Below the pieces are notes generated by a model, which saw nothing but the letters and a program-made list of their open reading frames with translations, ran no database searches and was not told the origin of the DNA. From positions 42,414,970 to 42,478,969 of the forward strand of contig OX393579.1 of NCBI GenBank assembly GCA_947652605.1: a stretch of DNA of 64,000 nucleotides, read 5' to 3'. The first letter of the stretch is position 1; every line of letters begins with the position of its first letter. Position numbers and translations under genes: made by a program. The DNA is from Elmis aenea (lineage: Eukaryota > Arthropoda > Insecta > Coleoptera > Elmidae). Below, in pieces: positions 34,309 to 45,736 of this stretch.

Positions 34309-34893
34309 CACTGAATAAAAAGATAAAGGAAGGAGCTTCTAGTATTATACTGCGACGCTTGTCGGCGACAAAAATGTCGACATGATGACGACATAAAAGG
34401 CTTTTCATGGCTGCCGGTTTTGATGTCAAAAAGTCAAAAAATTTAGAGTTTTGTGTCCTACAATGGTTATCTGCAAATCCTGTAATCTTACTAAGTCAAT
34501 AAACATTAAAGTTAAAGAGATTACGTGTCATAGGTAAGTAGACATTAATATTTTGTAGTGTAATCATGTATTAAAAATTTGATGTGGTCTGTCAAAATGG
34601 TGTGTCATATCAGTGGCGTGCATTTTTGCACAGCATATTTTTTAACTCTCATAATAAACCAAATATTGAAATATGCTGTCGTTTTTTTAATTTCCTTAAC
34701 CACAAAACAAGAAATAAATAAGTAAACAACAGGCTCAAGTCAAAACAAAGAAAATATTTACATTATTCAATACGTATTAAAAAACGCTAGATACGCCACT
34801 GAGAAGCGGAAACATGCATCCGCCATATTGAGAAGCCTTTTTGGTCGCCTTAGGATCGCTAAAATGCTCCTTCCTTTATCTTTTTATTCAATG
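34309..34893 (+). mobile_element. Internally deleted P element, 585 bp
   Basis: The left end (CACTGAAT, then AAAAGATAAAGGAAGGAGC) and right end match the P element at 4513-8287. The left about 330 bp cover that element's 5' part, including the THAP first exon (MVICKSC) and its GTAAGT donor; the right about 250 bp match its 3' end from about 8040. The junction is near 34640-34652, so about 3.2 kb of the gene is missing. It would depend on another copy's transposase. No exact TSD was found; the flanks are CATGTTGA and GTTCTGAT. Confidence 0.85.
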
Positions 34894-34990
34894 GTTCTGA
34901 TAGTAACCATTCAGGAAAACAATACTATAGAAACACAAACCAAAATAATTCAGAAAGCATCTCTAAATTATTGTCTTGGCAGTAATTATC

Positions 34991-35249
34991 GGGTGGCGGT
35001 AAATTGCTCGAATACAATTGCTCGAAGGTAAATTGCTCGAATACAATTGCTCGGTCAAAGGTCAAAAGTAAACAACTTTTCTAGTACATTTAATTATTTT
35101 GTATTTATAAAAATGTAATATTTTTTCATTTTTTCGAGCAATTTGTCATTCGAGCAATTTAGGTACCTTTCGAGCAATTTCCCATTCGAGCAATTGTATT
35201 CGAGCAATTTACCTTCGAACAATTGTATTCGAGCAATTTTCACCAAACC
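34991..35249. mobile_element. Palindromic MITE built of TCGAGCAAT units, 9-bp TSD
   Basis: ATTGCTCGAA units run rightward on the left side and TTCGAGCAAT units on the right side, about eleven in all, pairing into one hairpin around an AT-rich loop near 35085. Ends are GGGTGGCGGTAAATTG and, reversed, GGTTTGGTGAAAATTG. GTAATTATC flanks both sides (34982-34990, 35250-35258), a 9-bp TSD of the size made by Mutator-type elements. Confidence 0.8.
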
Positions 35250-35258
35250 GTAATTATC

Positions 35259-35880
35259 AACTTATATTAAATCACTACCAGCTTTTTTATAAAAGTTCAC
35301 TAAATTAAAAATATTATTGAAATAGAATCGCAACGTAATTATTCCCTATCCAATTTATCGATCATATTCAAGAACAAGATTTACAAATGCTGGTCTATCG
35401 TCTGAGTCATAAAAAGTTATATTCTGCACAACTCGTGCGTAAAATTAAACCGGAAGTGATATTAAACTTTTGATGGCATCAAATTCAAATTCTGTGTAAA
35501 GTTCTCGTTACAGCGTTGATAAAAAAGGCATTATTAAAAAACGATTTAAGTTATTGTCAGCCTCATTTAAATCGGTTGCTTATCGTTGGGATTCAAAGGG
35601 TAAAATCATGACGAATTTTCTCCCGCAATTCAAAACGTAATTGGATCATATTGTGTTAATTCAGGGGTTCTCAAACCATGTCCGTAGGTTACTTGTGGGC
35701 TAACCGGACACTTAATTATTAGCCCGCAAACGCTAAATTACTAAAAGTTTTAAAAAAATCTATAAATAATAGCGCAAAATAGTGTAGCAACTCTTGCGCC
35801 ACCTATCGATTAAACACGAACACTCAGTCTTTTATCGAATGTTCATAGGTGGTGCGGCTACGTTTTCGAGTACCTTCAAG
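35259..35880. other. No gene seen
   Basis: No coding frame. CCACCTATCGATTAAACACG and a reversed CATAGGTGGTGCGG at 35812-35868 form a short hairpin. Confidence 0.4.
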
Positions 35881-35941
35881 TTCTAGGATTTACTAGAAAA
35901 ATCTTATTCGAGACTCTGGGCTTCTCTAGAAGCTGTCGAGG

Positions 35942-35976
35942 TATATAAACTTTCGCGCGCATAGATTTTGGTCAGT
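35942..35976 (+). promoter_or_regulatory. TATA box and initiator pair
   Basis: TATATAA at 35942-35948 is followed at insect spacing by an initiator TCAGT at 35972-35976, putting the TATA about 32 bases before the start A. Upstream, 35881-35932, are several TTC and GAA half-sites including TTCTCTAGAA, loosely heat-shock-element-like. No matching gene follows: the ribozyme-like hairpin begins about 95 bases downstream. Confidence 0.35.
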
Positions 35977-36068
35977 CAGTTAAATGTCATAAAGTATTGG
36001 ATCTGATTTTTTACCAAAGAAATTGTTTCTACATTGGATTATCAGTAAAATATAAACATAATTAATTT

Positions 36069-36203
36069 CATGTTACAATCTTCGTTCCCGGGTTTGGAAC
36101 CGCGTCTTCTTGATTTGTGTGACGTTTCGACCATTCTATGTTGGTCTTTATCAAACAAATCAAGAAGACGCGGTTCCAAACCCGGGAACGAAGATTGTAA
36201 CAT
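36069..36203 (-). ncRNA. Hairpin with hammerhead-ribozyme-like core
   Basis: The minus strand over 36109-36164 reads helix I (CTTGATTTGT), TTGATAA, helix II (AGACC-loop-GGT), CGAAAC, GTC, then the helix I partner ACAAATCAAG. This is the order of a type I hammerhead with a minimal helix III, as known from Penelope-like elements. The consensus CTGATGA is TTGATAA, so the C3-G8 core pair appears as U3-A8. Helix I is extended by a long perfect stem (GACGCGGTTCCAAACCCGGG and its partner). A related copy is at 45737-45964. Activity is unknown. Confidence 0.5.
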
Positions 36204-36249
36204 GGAAGATAGCCGCGAAAGCCTGAAGAATAAAATAATTAATTTCCTT

Positions 36250-38500
36250 ATTTACCGAATCATTAATTTATTTCATTGCTATTGTTTGGCAATAACATTT
36301 GCTTATAAATGCAGTTGCTCTCGTTATTTTAAACGACCCCTAGGTTTACAAAGCAAACCTTTTACAGGAAGTCGAATTCAGAAACTCTCAAAGGAAATAT
36401 TTTTAAGTTCAAATTATAAGAATCACATTATTGTAAATTATACGGCACAATTCTGCAATTGTTTTTAAGTATTTTTACTTAACACATTTTCTCTTCGGTG
36501 TTGTAGCTGAATTTGAGTCTAAAAGCGGTAAAATAAGACTTGTCTATTGTATGGCACGCGACCAAATTACCAGTAAGCCCACGACTTCCGAAGAGTTGAG
36601 CACACCTGTGTTAATTTATGAAAGCAATTGCTCGATACAATAAAATCAGTGAATTGGAAGTTCTTTCGCCCCTAGCCGTCAGAGTTGGCTACTTCAAACT
36701 TCCTTCTATTTTCAAATTAAAGAAAAGTTTTGGCATACTTACATTTGGGCCGAACGAAGATGATATGTTTTTTTTTTAATTAATGGGATTATAGCAATGC
36801 AACTTCGCTATACTAAATGTGAGACTCTTTTAACTATGTTAAAAATAGACTGTAATCAGCAATTACAGCCAACTTCTACTATGCGAGGTTGAGAATTATT
36901 TATCCAAAATGAATAGCCTTGCAAAGTCGTTTTTCACTTAAAAATTCGCTTCAATGTCTAGTTCAATATTAACTAAACCAGCGAGATTATTTAAAAAGCA
37001 AACTATGAATATTGTCAACTGTTAAGAAAAGTTGTAGCTTTTATTAAAAAACAAATATTTTATGTTATTTATAATTACCTTACGTAAAAAACATTTAACT
37101 GTAGAAACAAGCAATATTAAACAAGATTAAATGGCAGTGTACTTCAAAAGACGTTGAACTCTAGTAAATCTGTAACTCTATTCTAGAATCACGATTTTTA
37201 TAAGGTAGTAATTCCAGTGGCGCCACCGCGTTTATAGTACAAAACAACTTTAAATTTTTAGTAAGTAAAAACAAGAAATTCGAAACTAAAGTTAAACAAT
37301 ACAAGTGATCAAAGATTTGATAACGTTGTAAATAAAACTTGCATTTGTATTTTTATGTACTAATTCTTATGACTTAAGAAGTTGTCTTAAAAATTGATAA
37401 TGGTATAGGCAAATTGATGTTTTTAGCACAATAAAAAACACCTTATCCGGTCAACTTTTGTGAACGAAAATATTATATCTGCCTAGTTTCCAAAACAAAT
37501 TAAAAACGCTGCATTACTTTTTGTACAAACTCATTTAAATACTTCTTGCAAAGTAAAAAAATGCAATAAAAATTGCTTATGTAACTTAAAGTACCCTTAT
37601 TAGAGTTGAAACCTTAATTAATTTTTAATTGTAATTTCTTTTTTTAAGCAAATCGTAGATGATAGCGTCTAATTAAATATATATTTTCTACGCTTCAAAA
37701 GTATTTTTTTGTTATTATCTGATACATAAAGTGAAGTAAGAACAATTTTAATTTTTTATTAGTAATAGTAGAATGTAGAAAAATAAAAATCGTAACAATA
37801 AGTTTAGACCAATCACATATAATGCACTATGTGAAGTAAAACTCTTTAAACCAATTCAAAACGGAAACTGTTCATTTTGTTGTAACCTCATTGATATTAA
37901 TTTTGAGTGTTGCTAAACAATATTACAAATAAATCACTTACAGCAACAAAATTATGTCCATCAGTTTGTGGTAGATGCAGTATATCATCATTAATAAATT
38001 TCTGAATTAATGGAACGTGTAACTAACTCCTGCTGATAATTAATAAAGATTTATGTCATTTATGTACTAAATACGTCAAATGATTAATAGTTTAGACACC
38101 AGCAGTGAAAGGAAAACTCTGTTTTGATTAAAAGAAAACAATAAATCAGAAAGCTTTCTTGTATGTTAATATCGTCTAAATAAATATTGGCGGAGGCGAA
38201 GGGTCTAAATTGGAAATATTGGGCATCGCGTGGTGTAGATACAAAACAAGCTACGTCATGCAAGATTAGATCGACAGACGACAAAATACTAAAGAATTGA
38301 ATAAAGAACATTAAATGTTTGAACCGAAAACGCGCGTTGAGTTAATTAAACCGTTTTTGAAGTATCAAAAGTAAATATTTCGAGTGTTGTTAATCGATTT
38401 TTTAAACAAAAACAAAACTGTGTTTGACGATATCATCATTTACAGTGTGTTGCTGGATTTGTGTTGAGTAGATTCATGTACTGTAGTTAATGTGTTATTC
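36250..38500. other. No gene seen in 2.2 kb
   Basis: AT-rich and without supported coding frames. The long frame starting at 36070 is a by-product of the palindrome. TCTCGTTATTTTAAACGACC and similar stretches show no family. Confidence 0.45.
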
Positions 38501-38570
38501 TAACCACTAGCTTAGGCTGACATGTTTATTTATTTTCGCTCCCTCTTGTACCTTGAAACACACAACATCA

Positions 38571-39135
38571 TGTACCATGGAACATGTTCCAAGATATACA
38601 ATCCTATCCCTTTTTTTTTTTTTTTTTTGTAACAGATCGCTATGGCAAGAAGTAAGAGTGGCGTTAAGAGGGCCCCAATTGATCCAGATGCTATGATAAA
38701 AGCTGTAGAAGCAGTTTTGACTGCTCCCGGAACAAAACAACAGTTACAGAAGCCTGCAAAGTGTACAATGTTAAATTGGCTATTTTGTCAAGACACATTT
38801 CGCAATTCCGAAATATTATTCTTTGTAGAACTGAAAACTGTATTTTAAATTATTTTTTACAGCCATTTCCCCGTGTTCCAATGTACAAGAGAGTGTGTTC
38901 CATGGTACATGACCATGTTGTACCATGGAACACTTTCATAACATCATATTTTATTTTTTTGTTTGTTTATAGAGCTGTAAAACATAAAAATACAAACAGC
39001 AAGTCGTAAAAGCATCTTCATTAGTTAATACCATATTTTTTTCATTTCAAAAAAAATATTATTAAAAATTTAAAAAAATAAAATCTCAAAAGTGTTTCAT
39101 GGTACAACAGTCTCCCTTAATGACAGCCATGTACC
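38571..39135. repeat. Dispersed GTACCATGGAAC motifs around the HTH exon
   Basis: TGTACCATGGAACATGTTCC at about 38572, GTTCCATGGTACATGACC at about 38896, TTGTACCATGGAACACTT at about 38917, TTTCATGGTACAACAG at about 39093 and ATGTACCACC at about 39129 occur in both orientations. They may be binding sites or ends of the element that carried the exon. Confidence 0.45.
38642..38848 (+). CDS. Possible N-terminal helix-turn-helix exon (pipsqueak/pogo type)
   Basis: MARSKSGVKRAPIDPDAMIK followed by AVEAVLTAPGTKQQL resembles the N-terminus of pipsqueak/CENP-B-type DNA-binding domains (basic start, DP..M..A...V), as in pogo-like transposases. The resemblance ends at about residue 38, and no continuation or DDE domain was found, so it may be an isolated exon or the remnant of a deleted element. 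GTACCATGGAAC motifs surround it. Confidence 0.4.
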   Translation: MARSKSGVKRAPIDPDAMIKAVEAVLTAPGTKQQLQKPAKCTMLNWLFCQDTFRNSEILFFVELKTVF

Positions 39136-39820
39136 ACCAGGAGCGTTGTGTGCATTTTAATTTTGCAAAAATATTGATTCACAAGTTACTCCCATCGATG
39201 CTTAAACAATGAAAAGACTAAGTGTATTGCATAAAACTTCTTTGCATGTTTTTTTAGTGGTTCTAAGCAATAAAAATTAAATATTCAATGAAATAAATTT
39301 TTCGAAGTTTGGTTTTAAATGTCAAATACAATTTAATTTTGATCTTTAAACTAAATTGCTTATTATAGTTTAATCCAAAGAGGTAAACCGAGGTTTAAGG
39401 AAAACAAACCTAGGATATAGGAAACTTCGTCCGGTGTTCCTAAACAAACTATTGTATGCCGATGGCCTATTAATATCTGCAACCAATAAGGAAAACCTAC
39501 AGGAGAGAATGGAAAAATGGAATATAAGTATGAGAACATTTGGGCTAAATATAAACACGGAGAAGACAGAAATTATAGAAATTGCAAACAGGATAGATGG
39601 TATAAAAATACAAATAAGGGGAGAAGAAATAAAAGAAACTAACAAACTAAAATACTTGGGAACACATACGCGACCAGATGGAAGACTTGAGGAGGAGATA
39701 CCAAGCAGGACACAAAAAATCATGGCGCACTATGGAACCTTGTATAAGCCTTTTTTTAACAACAGAGAAATAAAAACAAAAACCAAAATCCGAATATATG
39801 AATCAGTTTTGGTACCTATA

Positions 39821-40316
39821 GGCCTCTACTCATTATCCAACTTGTCGGGGCCGACCGTCGGGAACTCCGTGTCGGGTGTTGTCTACACACCTCACGATCA
39901 GTCCAACCAACACAGCATAAACGTCATAACTTTTTTTATTATTTTGGCTTGATGCCATTTTGTGGATAACAAATTTATAAATAGCGTTAAATTTTCTTTA
40001 ATAGTCCCTATCTAGAGGAATGTGGTGGGGCGGTTGGCTTCAGTTGGCTTGTTCGATGGCTGGCCACCCGACCGTTCCAACTGTCGGGTTGGTCGGGTGA
40101 AATGGTGCCTGTCCACGTGAGAGTAAACAAATCTCGATAGCAGCGTCGCCAAGGATACAGCCAATCGCGAGTTACTCTTAGGGGCTGTATCCTTGGCGAC
40201 GCTGCTATCGAGCGTAGTTTACTCTCACGTGGACAGGCACCAAAACACTACACATTAAACAATTTATCGGAATGGTCGGCCGGTTGTCCCGACAAATTGG
40301 TAGGTTAGTAGAGGCC
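39821..40316. mobile_element. TTAA-type MITE, copy A, with a nested MITE
   Basis: Ends GGCCTCTACT...CAACTTGTCGGGGCCGAC and, reversed, GGCCTCTACTAACC...CAATTTGTCGGGAC. The right flank is TTAA, the left is TATA. The interior has GTCGG and CCGAC blocks in both orientations and matches the reverse of 54507-54814. A 140-bp palindromic MITE sits inside at 40103-40242. It interrupts a LINE. Confidence 0.75.
40103..40242. mobile_element. 140-bp palindromic MITE, intact copy
   Basis: Near-perfect palindrome with ends TGGTGCCTGTCCACGTGAGA and the reverse, inner arms GCTGTATCCTTGGCGACGCT and the reverse around GATTGCGAG..TTACTC. AAA flanks both ends (40100-40102, 40243-40245), a 3-bp TSD. It is the same element as the one split by the P element at 4401-8323. 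Confidence 0.85.
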
Positions 40317-41189
40317 TTAAATCATGTATGGAAGCGAATCCTGGGTCATAACTAAAAAACTTAAACAAAAACTCGACGCATGTGAGATGAAAGTAGGTAC
40401 GTAGAAAAATCGCGGGAGCGACAAGACTGGAAAAAATTAGGTGATGTGATAAAGAAAGACTTAAAAGTTACAAGTGTGGTGCAAAAAATAGAACGACAAC
40501 AATTAAGATAGTTCTGACATTTGGTGAGAATGGACGAGAAATAAAATGGTAAAGGAGATATGAGAGATGGAAATAACAGGCAAGGAAAGAAAGGTAGATC
40601 CGGGAGAAAATAATGAAATACAGCAATGGCAGATGCTTTGAAGTAACAAAAACTGACCTGGATTGAAGCGAGACGCGAGGCAATAAATAGAAGTAATTGG
40701 AGAAACATAGTCACCTCTACACCTATAGCAGATGAGGGTGAGAATAAGAAAGTAATTTAATCTAAAAAAAAAAACTACATAAAAATCAAAGTTGTTTAAC
40801 CTACATAAGTGATGTTGATTTTCCGGGTCAATATGCTAAGAACGCATATTGCATGATCTTTAAAAAAATATACCCGAAGTGCACACATAACATTTAAGAA
40901 CTGTTAATATTATTAATATTAATTATCTATTACTTCTACACCAAAACATTTTTAATAGCATAACTTCCATTAGTCATATGTCCATTAAATTATACAATAT
41001 ACAATTTTCTAGTTGCTAATTGTGCACTAGTTCTATAAATGTATAATTTTTATGCCCTTTTATAACACACAAAGATATTTGTATCAAATGCACACTTTTT
41101 TTAAATTCATTGTTAATTATTAATTGACATTTTTTGTTAGTTTGTCAATTGCTAATGCATGTCAGTGACATTGTGTAAAGTTTTTGCTT

Positions 41190-41340
41190 CGGCTAAATAC
41201 ATTTTCCTAGAAACTCTCGACAGCGGCAAGCAAGACCTTGCCGAAACGTCGAGCCAATTACCAATTACGCGGGCAAACCCCAAAAACAATACTAAAAATG
41301 TAAACAACCGCGAAAATCTATATAAATAATATAGCAGCAT
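41190..41340 (+). repeat. Penelope-like terminal remnant with ribozyme-like core
   Basis: CGGCAAG-loop-CTTGCCGAAACGTCGAGCC has the helix II hairpin followed by CGAAAC-GTC as in hammerhead ribozymes of Penelope-like elements, but the CTGATGA box is not recognisable. It continues with AAAAATGTAAACAACCGCG and AAAATCTATATAAATAATAT. A sister copy, reversed in its first half, is at about 46430-46560. Confidence 0.4.
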
Positions 41341-43474
41341 AAAAATCCAATATGTAGTCTATACAAAATATAAAAGTTGAATATCGCATCACAAAGATCA
41401 AACAGGCTAGGTTAATATTAAAAGCCATCATATTATTAGAGCTTTTGTGTTATCTACGAATACATTTTATATTTTTAATACTGATAATAAGATAGTAATA
41501 ATTAATACTAGTTACTTCAGTATATTTAAGGAACTGGGCACAATTTTCCCATTTGCAGTTAAGATTCTTGGTAAACAAAAAAACACACCTCTTGCTAATT
41601 TAACCATTCTTCCATCACTAACAAATTCCGAGATCCAAATGTTCTTTACGTTATGTAATGCAGAGTAATAACAGTAAGAAATGCTTCAATGTCGAGTTTA
41701 GAGTTTATGGTAGGTATATGGTATATTCTGCCATTCGTTAGAGTTATGGAGTAAATATTTTACTCCGTTCCGTGAGAAACATAACACGCTTGGCTAAATG
41801 ATGTTTTATGGGAATATCTCGCTCTCACGTGAAATAAAAAACGAAAAAATCTTACAAAACAAACGTTGCAGAGTCACGCGAAACAAAGTTTGCGATAGGG
41901 CAGTTTCCTGTCAGAAGCACATCTGTAGAAATCCGTTGAGAGCAAGGTCGTATAACCTTCAGACGCCTGAAATGAAAATGAGAATTGACGATTTATTAGC
42001 CTGCGATCCAAACTGAAAGCGTGTTTGCCTTGATAAGAACATTCCAGTTTTTTCAGGCTTATAAATTACATTACATGTTCGATATAACACCCAGATGTTG
42101 CAAAGCATTACACAAATATAACAAAATAATATCGCTAAGCGATTTTCTTATCGTAAAACAAGGTGTATGTAAAACCTAATAAAAAATTAAATTTTGGTTC
42201 AAACATTATTTGAGGTTACAAAAATTAACCAAAATAGTACAGTTGTATCCAAAATCGCTTTCCCTTTTTAAAAATATAATAATATACAAGGTGTTCCCTT
42301 TAAAATAACAAAGTTGGGGTCATTTCCGGCGAAACCGGAAGTGAAACAATTATATGCACGTGCTAAAAAAAAAACAGGTTTTTTGCATATATTATATGTC
42401 TAAAATTTCATTTATCTAAATTCAAAACTAAAGAAAAAAGGGGATGTACCACACTTCATTTACACCCGGTATAAATAGTAATAAAGTTATAATTGTGCAA
42501 AGTTATATTTTATTTACAAAAAAAAAAAATTAACAGTAGGTAAAAGTAAAGTAGGAACTAGGAACTGATAACTTTGGTTTGTTTTGTAATATTTTTCATA
42601 ATTTCGATAAAGAGAAAACAGTACAGAAACTTTTCCCTGACTATAAAAAAAAAACTTTTATGAATGGTTTATTGTTACCTAACAATTAGGTACTACAAGT
42701 TGCTAAAGATATAAACTTTGGTAATAAATATGATACAGTACTAAAAGTATTTACTTTCGATTGTAAGAAATTTTCGTTATCTGCACAGTATCTTCAGATA
42801 TAATTTTGTCATAATCTTATAACCCATTATGAAATATGAAAAATTAAATAAACTTTGAAAAAATGCAAGCATGAAGGATCTGCGAAATGCCACATTAAAA
42901 CGCAATGAATATTTCAAAAAATAATTTAACGAACTAATAAATAAAGAACATACCTTTACCTACTATGTACTACAAATAATAAAAGAAAATACATATAAAA
43001 CTTACCAATAAATAAAATTTGCTTTGAAAAACCAAAATACTTTACAAATAGAGATATATCAATAATTATTTACTAAAAAGATTTTGGTTAATCGCAATCT
43101 TATTGAATTATTTTTGTAGGTAATAAGTTATAGATAAGATCAATTTTAAAATTGTCATTTCAGTCTTCGACTGTCTAAAATTTCGATTCTATGAAGATAT
43201 TTTCAACAAAAGAACAAGTTTCTTTAGCAATCCTTAAAACTAAACCAGTCTACCGTAATTTTAGTAGACCCAAAAAGACATTTCAAAGGTTTCTCTGATC
43301 TCAATCAAATTTGTGTCTTCCGAATACATAATTTATGAATTGCTCTACCATAAAAATACATTCTCCGTCTATTGTTGTATACGTGCTTAAATTGCAAGTT
43401 AAGAACTAAAACTGCCAGTAAATCAAGTTTTATCACAAGTCATTATGGGAACAGTTGTAAATATATTACACAGT
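41341..43474. other. No gene seen in 2.1 kb
   Basis: No coding frame with recognisable motifs; the 72-codon frame at 41798-42016 matches nothing known to me. TACAAGGTGTTCCC near 42290 resembles a diverged CAGGGTG end. Confidence 0.45.
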
Positions 43475-43800
43475 GCTGCGCAAAAGTATGGAAACATACA
43501 AATATCTAGAATACTATTAAAGATATTACAATAAAATTTGGTATCTGACCGTATATTTCGGATTCGATGCGAGTATTGAAGCGGCAACACGACTAATGGT
43601 TTAATAAAATAACCAGCATATTTTTAGATATCACTTTAAATTTGCTTCAAAAAAATTAATTGGGTTATATCGTCTAAAAGTAACAGTTTTCGTAAAATTA
43701 ACATTTATTTGAAAATTTTGAGCGTTACAGCACTTTCCAAAATTTTTCAGCATTCGAAAATATTGAGAATGCAGTAGAAATTCGTTTAAAAGTTAGATTG
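43475..43800. repeat. Dispersed repeat, copy 1
   Basis: AAAGTATGGAAAC..ACAAATATCTAG and ATTACAATAAAATTTGGTAT are shared with 59555-59850. The inner part (GTTTTCGTAAAATTAACATT...CAGCACTTTC) is the module also seen at 44120-44290 and, reversed, at about 1130-1250 and 62320-62440. Confidence 0.65.
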
Positions 43801-44053
43801 ACCAAAGAAGGAAAACATTATCTACAGTGCATTAAAAAAAAAGAGTAGAACTAAATGTTAAACACAAAAATATGTATTGGCTTCTAGGTAGACACTCCGA
43901 GTTGTCAACACATAATAAACTTATGATATCCAGGGTGCACCACGACCTTGAGATTCTTCGATAGCTCCTTTATTAATGAAAATATCAAAAAATGTTTAAT
44001 ACAAATATTGTGCGAACCTATTTTCTACATAAACTAAAATTATTTTCAAATAT

Positions 44054-44765
44054 ACAGGGTGTTTCGTTTGACCGGCACATATAAAAATTTAATTTTTTTA
44101 AATAGAACACCCTGTATATTTTTACATTTTTGGATTCCTCTTAAAATTTACTTTAAAAAATGTTAAAGGTTATATGGGTCTTAAGTCAACCGTTTTCGTA
44201 AAATTGATATTTTTGTGAAAATTTTGAGCGATAGAGCACTTTCAATTTTTTTTTACATTAAAGTTATTTAAAAAAGCGGCAAAATTTCGTTTAAAATTGA
44301 GATTAACAATAGATTAATTAACACTTTGCGCTAGCTACATTTTAAAAATATTATACAGGGTGTTTTTTACGCTTGGTCAAACTTGTGAAACTTTAAACAT
44401 CGATAAGTCATTTTTCTTAAATGCAACACCCTGTATATTTTTACATTTTCTTGTAGAGAATTTAATTGTCTTTCGAAATTATTAAGCATGTCCTATACCT
44501 AAAGTTAATATTTTTCGAGCTATCTCGATTTTTATTAGTATTACTAAGGCAATTAAAATATTTTAAAGTGGGCCATGGACGTAAGTCGTAATTTTTCAAA
44601 GAATTTTTAAGCAAAAGAATAAAAAGAGCTGCAACTTTGATTTTTATTATTATTGCAAATAATCTATAATTTTTGACAAATCTTCACTCATGCAACTTGC
44701 ATTCGGGCATATTTACCAAAAATTATCGATAATTTTCAATGCACTTGTTATATTACTACTGAAAA
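44054..44765. repeat. CAGGGTG-family repeat composite
   Basis: TATACAGGGTGTTTCG at 44054 is followed by CACCCTGTATATTTTTAC, the shared GTTTTCGTAAAATTGATATT module, a second TACAGGGTGTTTTTTACGC (about 44355) and CACCCTGTATA (about 44430). The middle matches one arm of the fold-backs at 1-1449 and 60818-62630. The tail from 44655 (AATAATCTATAATTTTTGAC) matches 63342-63461. Confidence 0.65.
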
Positions 44766-45736
44766 TTAATTTTTTTCTACTGTAAAATATATACAAATTA
44801 AGAGCTATTTTCGTTTTTCGTGCAATATTAAGTACCTAATAGAAATTTGTCACTATGGTAACCAAAGCTGAATAATAATAAAACCCAATTTGATTTTACC
44901 AATGCGCTACAATTGACCTTCTAATATGACTATAACGTAATGATTATTCAGTGTTAGGAATTGATCCCACCTGCTCATATTTTGTATTTAGCTCTAAAAA
45001 TGTTCAGCCGGCCTTGAACGGCTATAGTCTAATGGAAATATAAAAAGCTATTGCGAAACTTTGGCAATAACTGTCACACGCTTACCCAATTTCACAGTTG
45101 CTAATTTACTAACTCAGCTTCGCGTTCCAAACATTTCTTACGAGAGTACATTTTTCTGTATTTCCCAGCATGTGGCGTGCAATTTTCTTAAGCTCCGGGG
45201 GTGCATTGTTTATTGTCAGCAATGGAATCGCTTGTAACTTTAACCCATTTTGCGACCGAAAAGTTCAAAGATTGTAACAACTTTATCTACAAAATTGTGT
45301 AACATAATTTGTTTTAAATGTGATTAGGGATCGTAATCGTAAATCGCAAAAAATACTCTTCAAATTTTACCGGTAATTTGCCAGTTTTTTACCGGTAATT
45401 CCAGTAATTTTACAATATCTTTCTAATCATGATAAAAATCTAAATCAAATAATCGAAAAAAAATTGACGTGTTTTCAAAGAGAAAAAAAGGGGAAATCAT
45501 ACAAATGGCATATGATTGTTTACTCAGTACACGATTAGGGATTGTAATAAATCGCAAAAACAGCTCTTCAAATTTTACCGGTAATTTGCCAGTTTTTTAC
45601 CGGTAATTCCGGTAATTTTACAATATCTTTCTAATCATGATACAAATCTAAATCAAATAATCGAAAAAAAATTGAGGTATTTTCAAAGAGAAAAAATAAG
45701 GGGAAAGCATACAAATGGCATATGATTGTTTTATTC
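44766..45736. other. No gene; local direct repeat
   Basis: A unit with AATTTTACCGGTAATTTGCC, TACCGGTAATTCC and TATCTTTCTAATCATGATA occurs at about 45365-45500 and again at about 45569-45710, a direct duplication of about 140 bp. No coding frame. Confidence 0.5.

Larger units (their letters stand above)
39400..40740 (+). pseudogene. LINE reverse-transcriptase fragment, split by MITEs
   Basis: LNKLLYADGLLISATNKENL carries the catalytic palm motif as YADG instead of YADD. Then come FGLNINTEKTEI, LKYLGTHTRPDGRLEEEI and TKTKIRIYESVLVP up to about 39820. Homology resumes at 40326 with MYGSESWVITKKLKQKLDAC and continues in broken frames toward 40740 (ETRREAIN...NWRNI). The gap is exactly the TTAA-type MITE at 39821-40316. 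The lost catalytic Asp and the stops show a dead copy. Confidence 0.8.

Noticed and set aside
36170..36185. GGTTCCAAACCC as a tRNA B-box, suggesting a tRNA-derived SINE
   Set aside because: No A-box or cloverleaf upstream; the sequence forms the extended stem of the hairpin instead.
36070..36468. 132-codon plus-strand frame starting MLQSSFPGLEPRLLD
   Set aside because: Produced by the palindromic hairpin and its AT-rich flank; a palindrome of this kind gives open frames on both strands.
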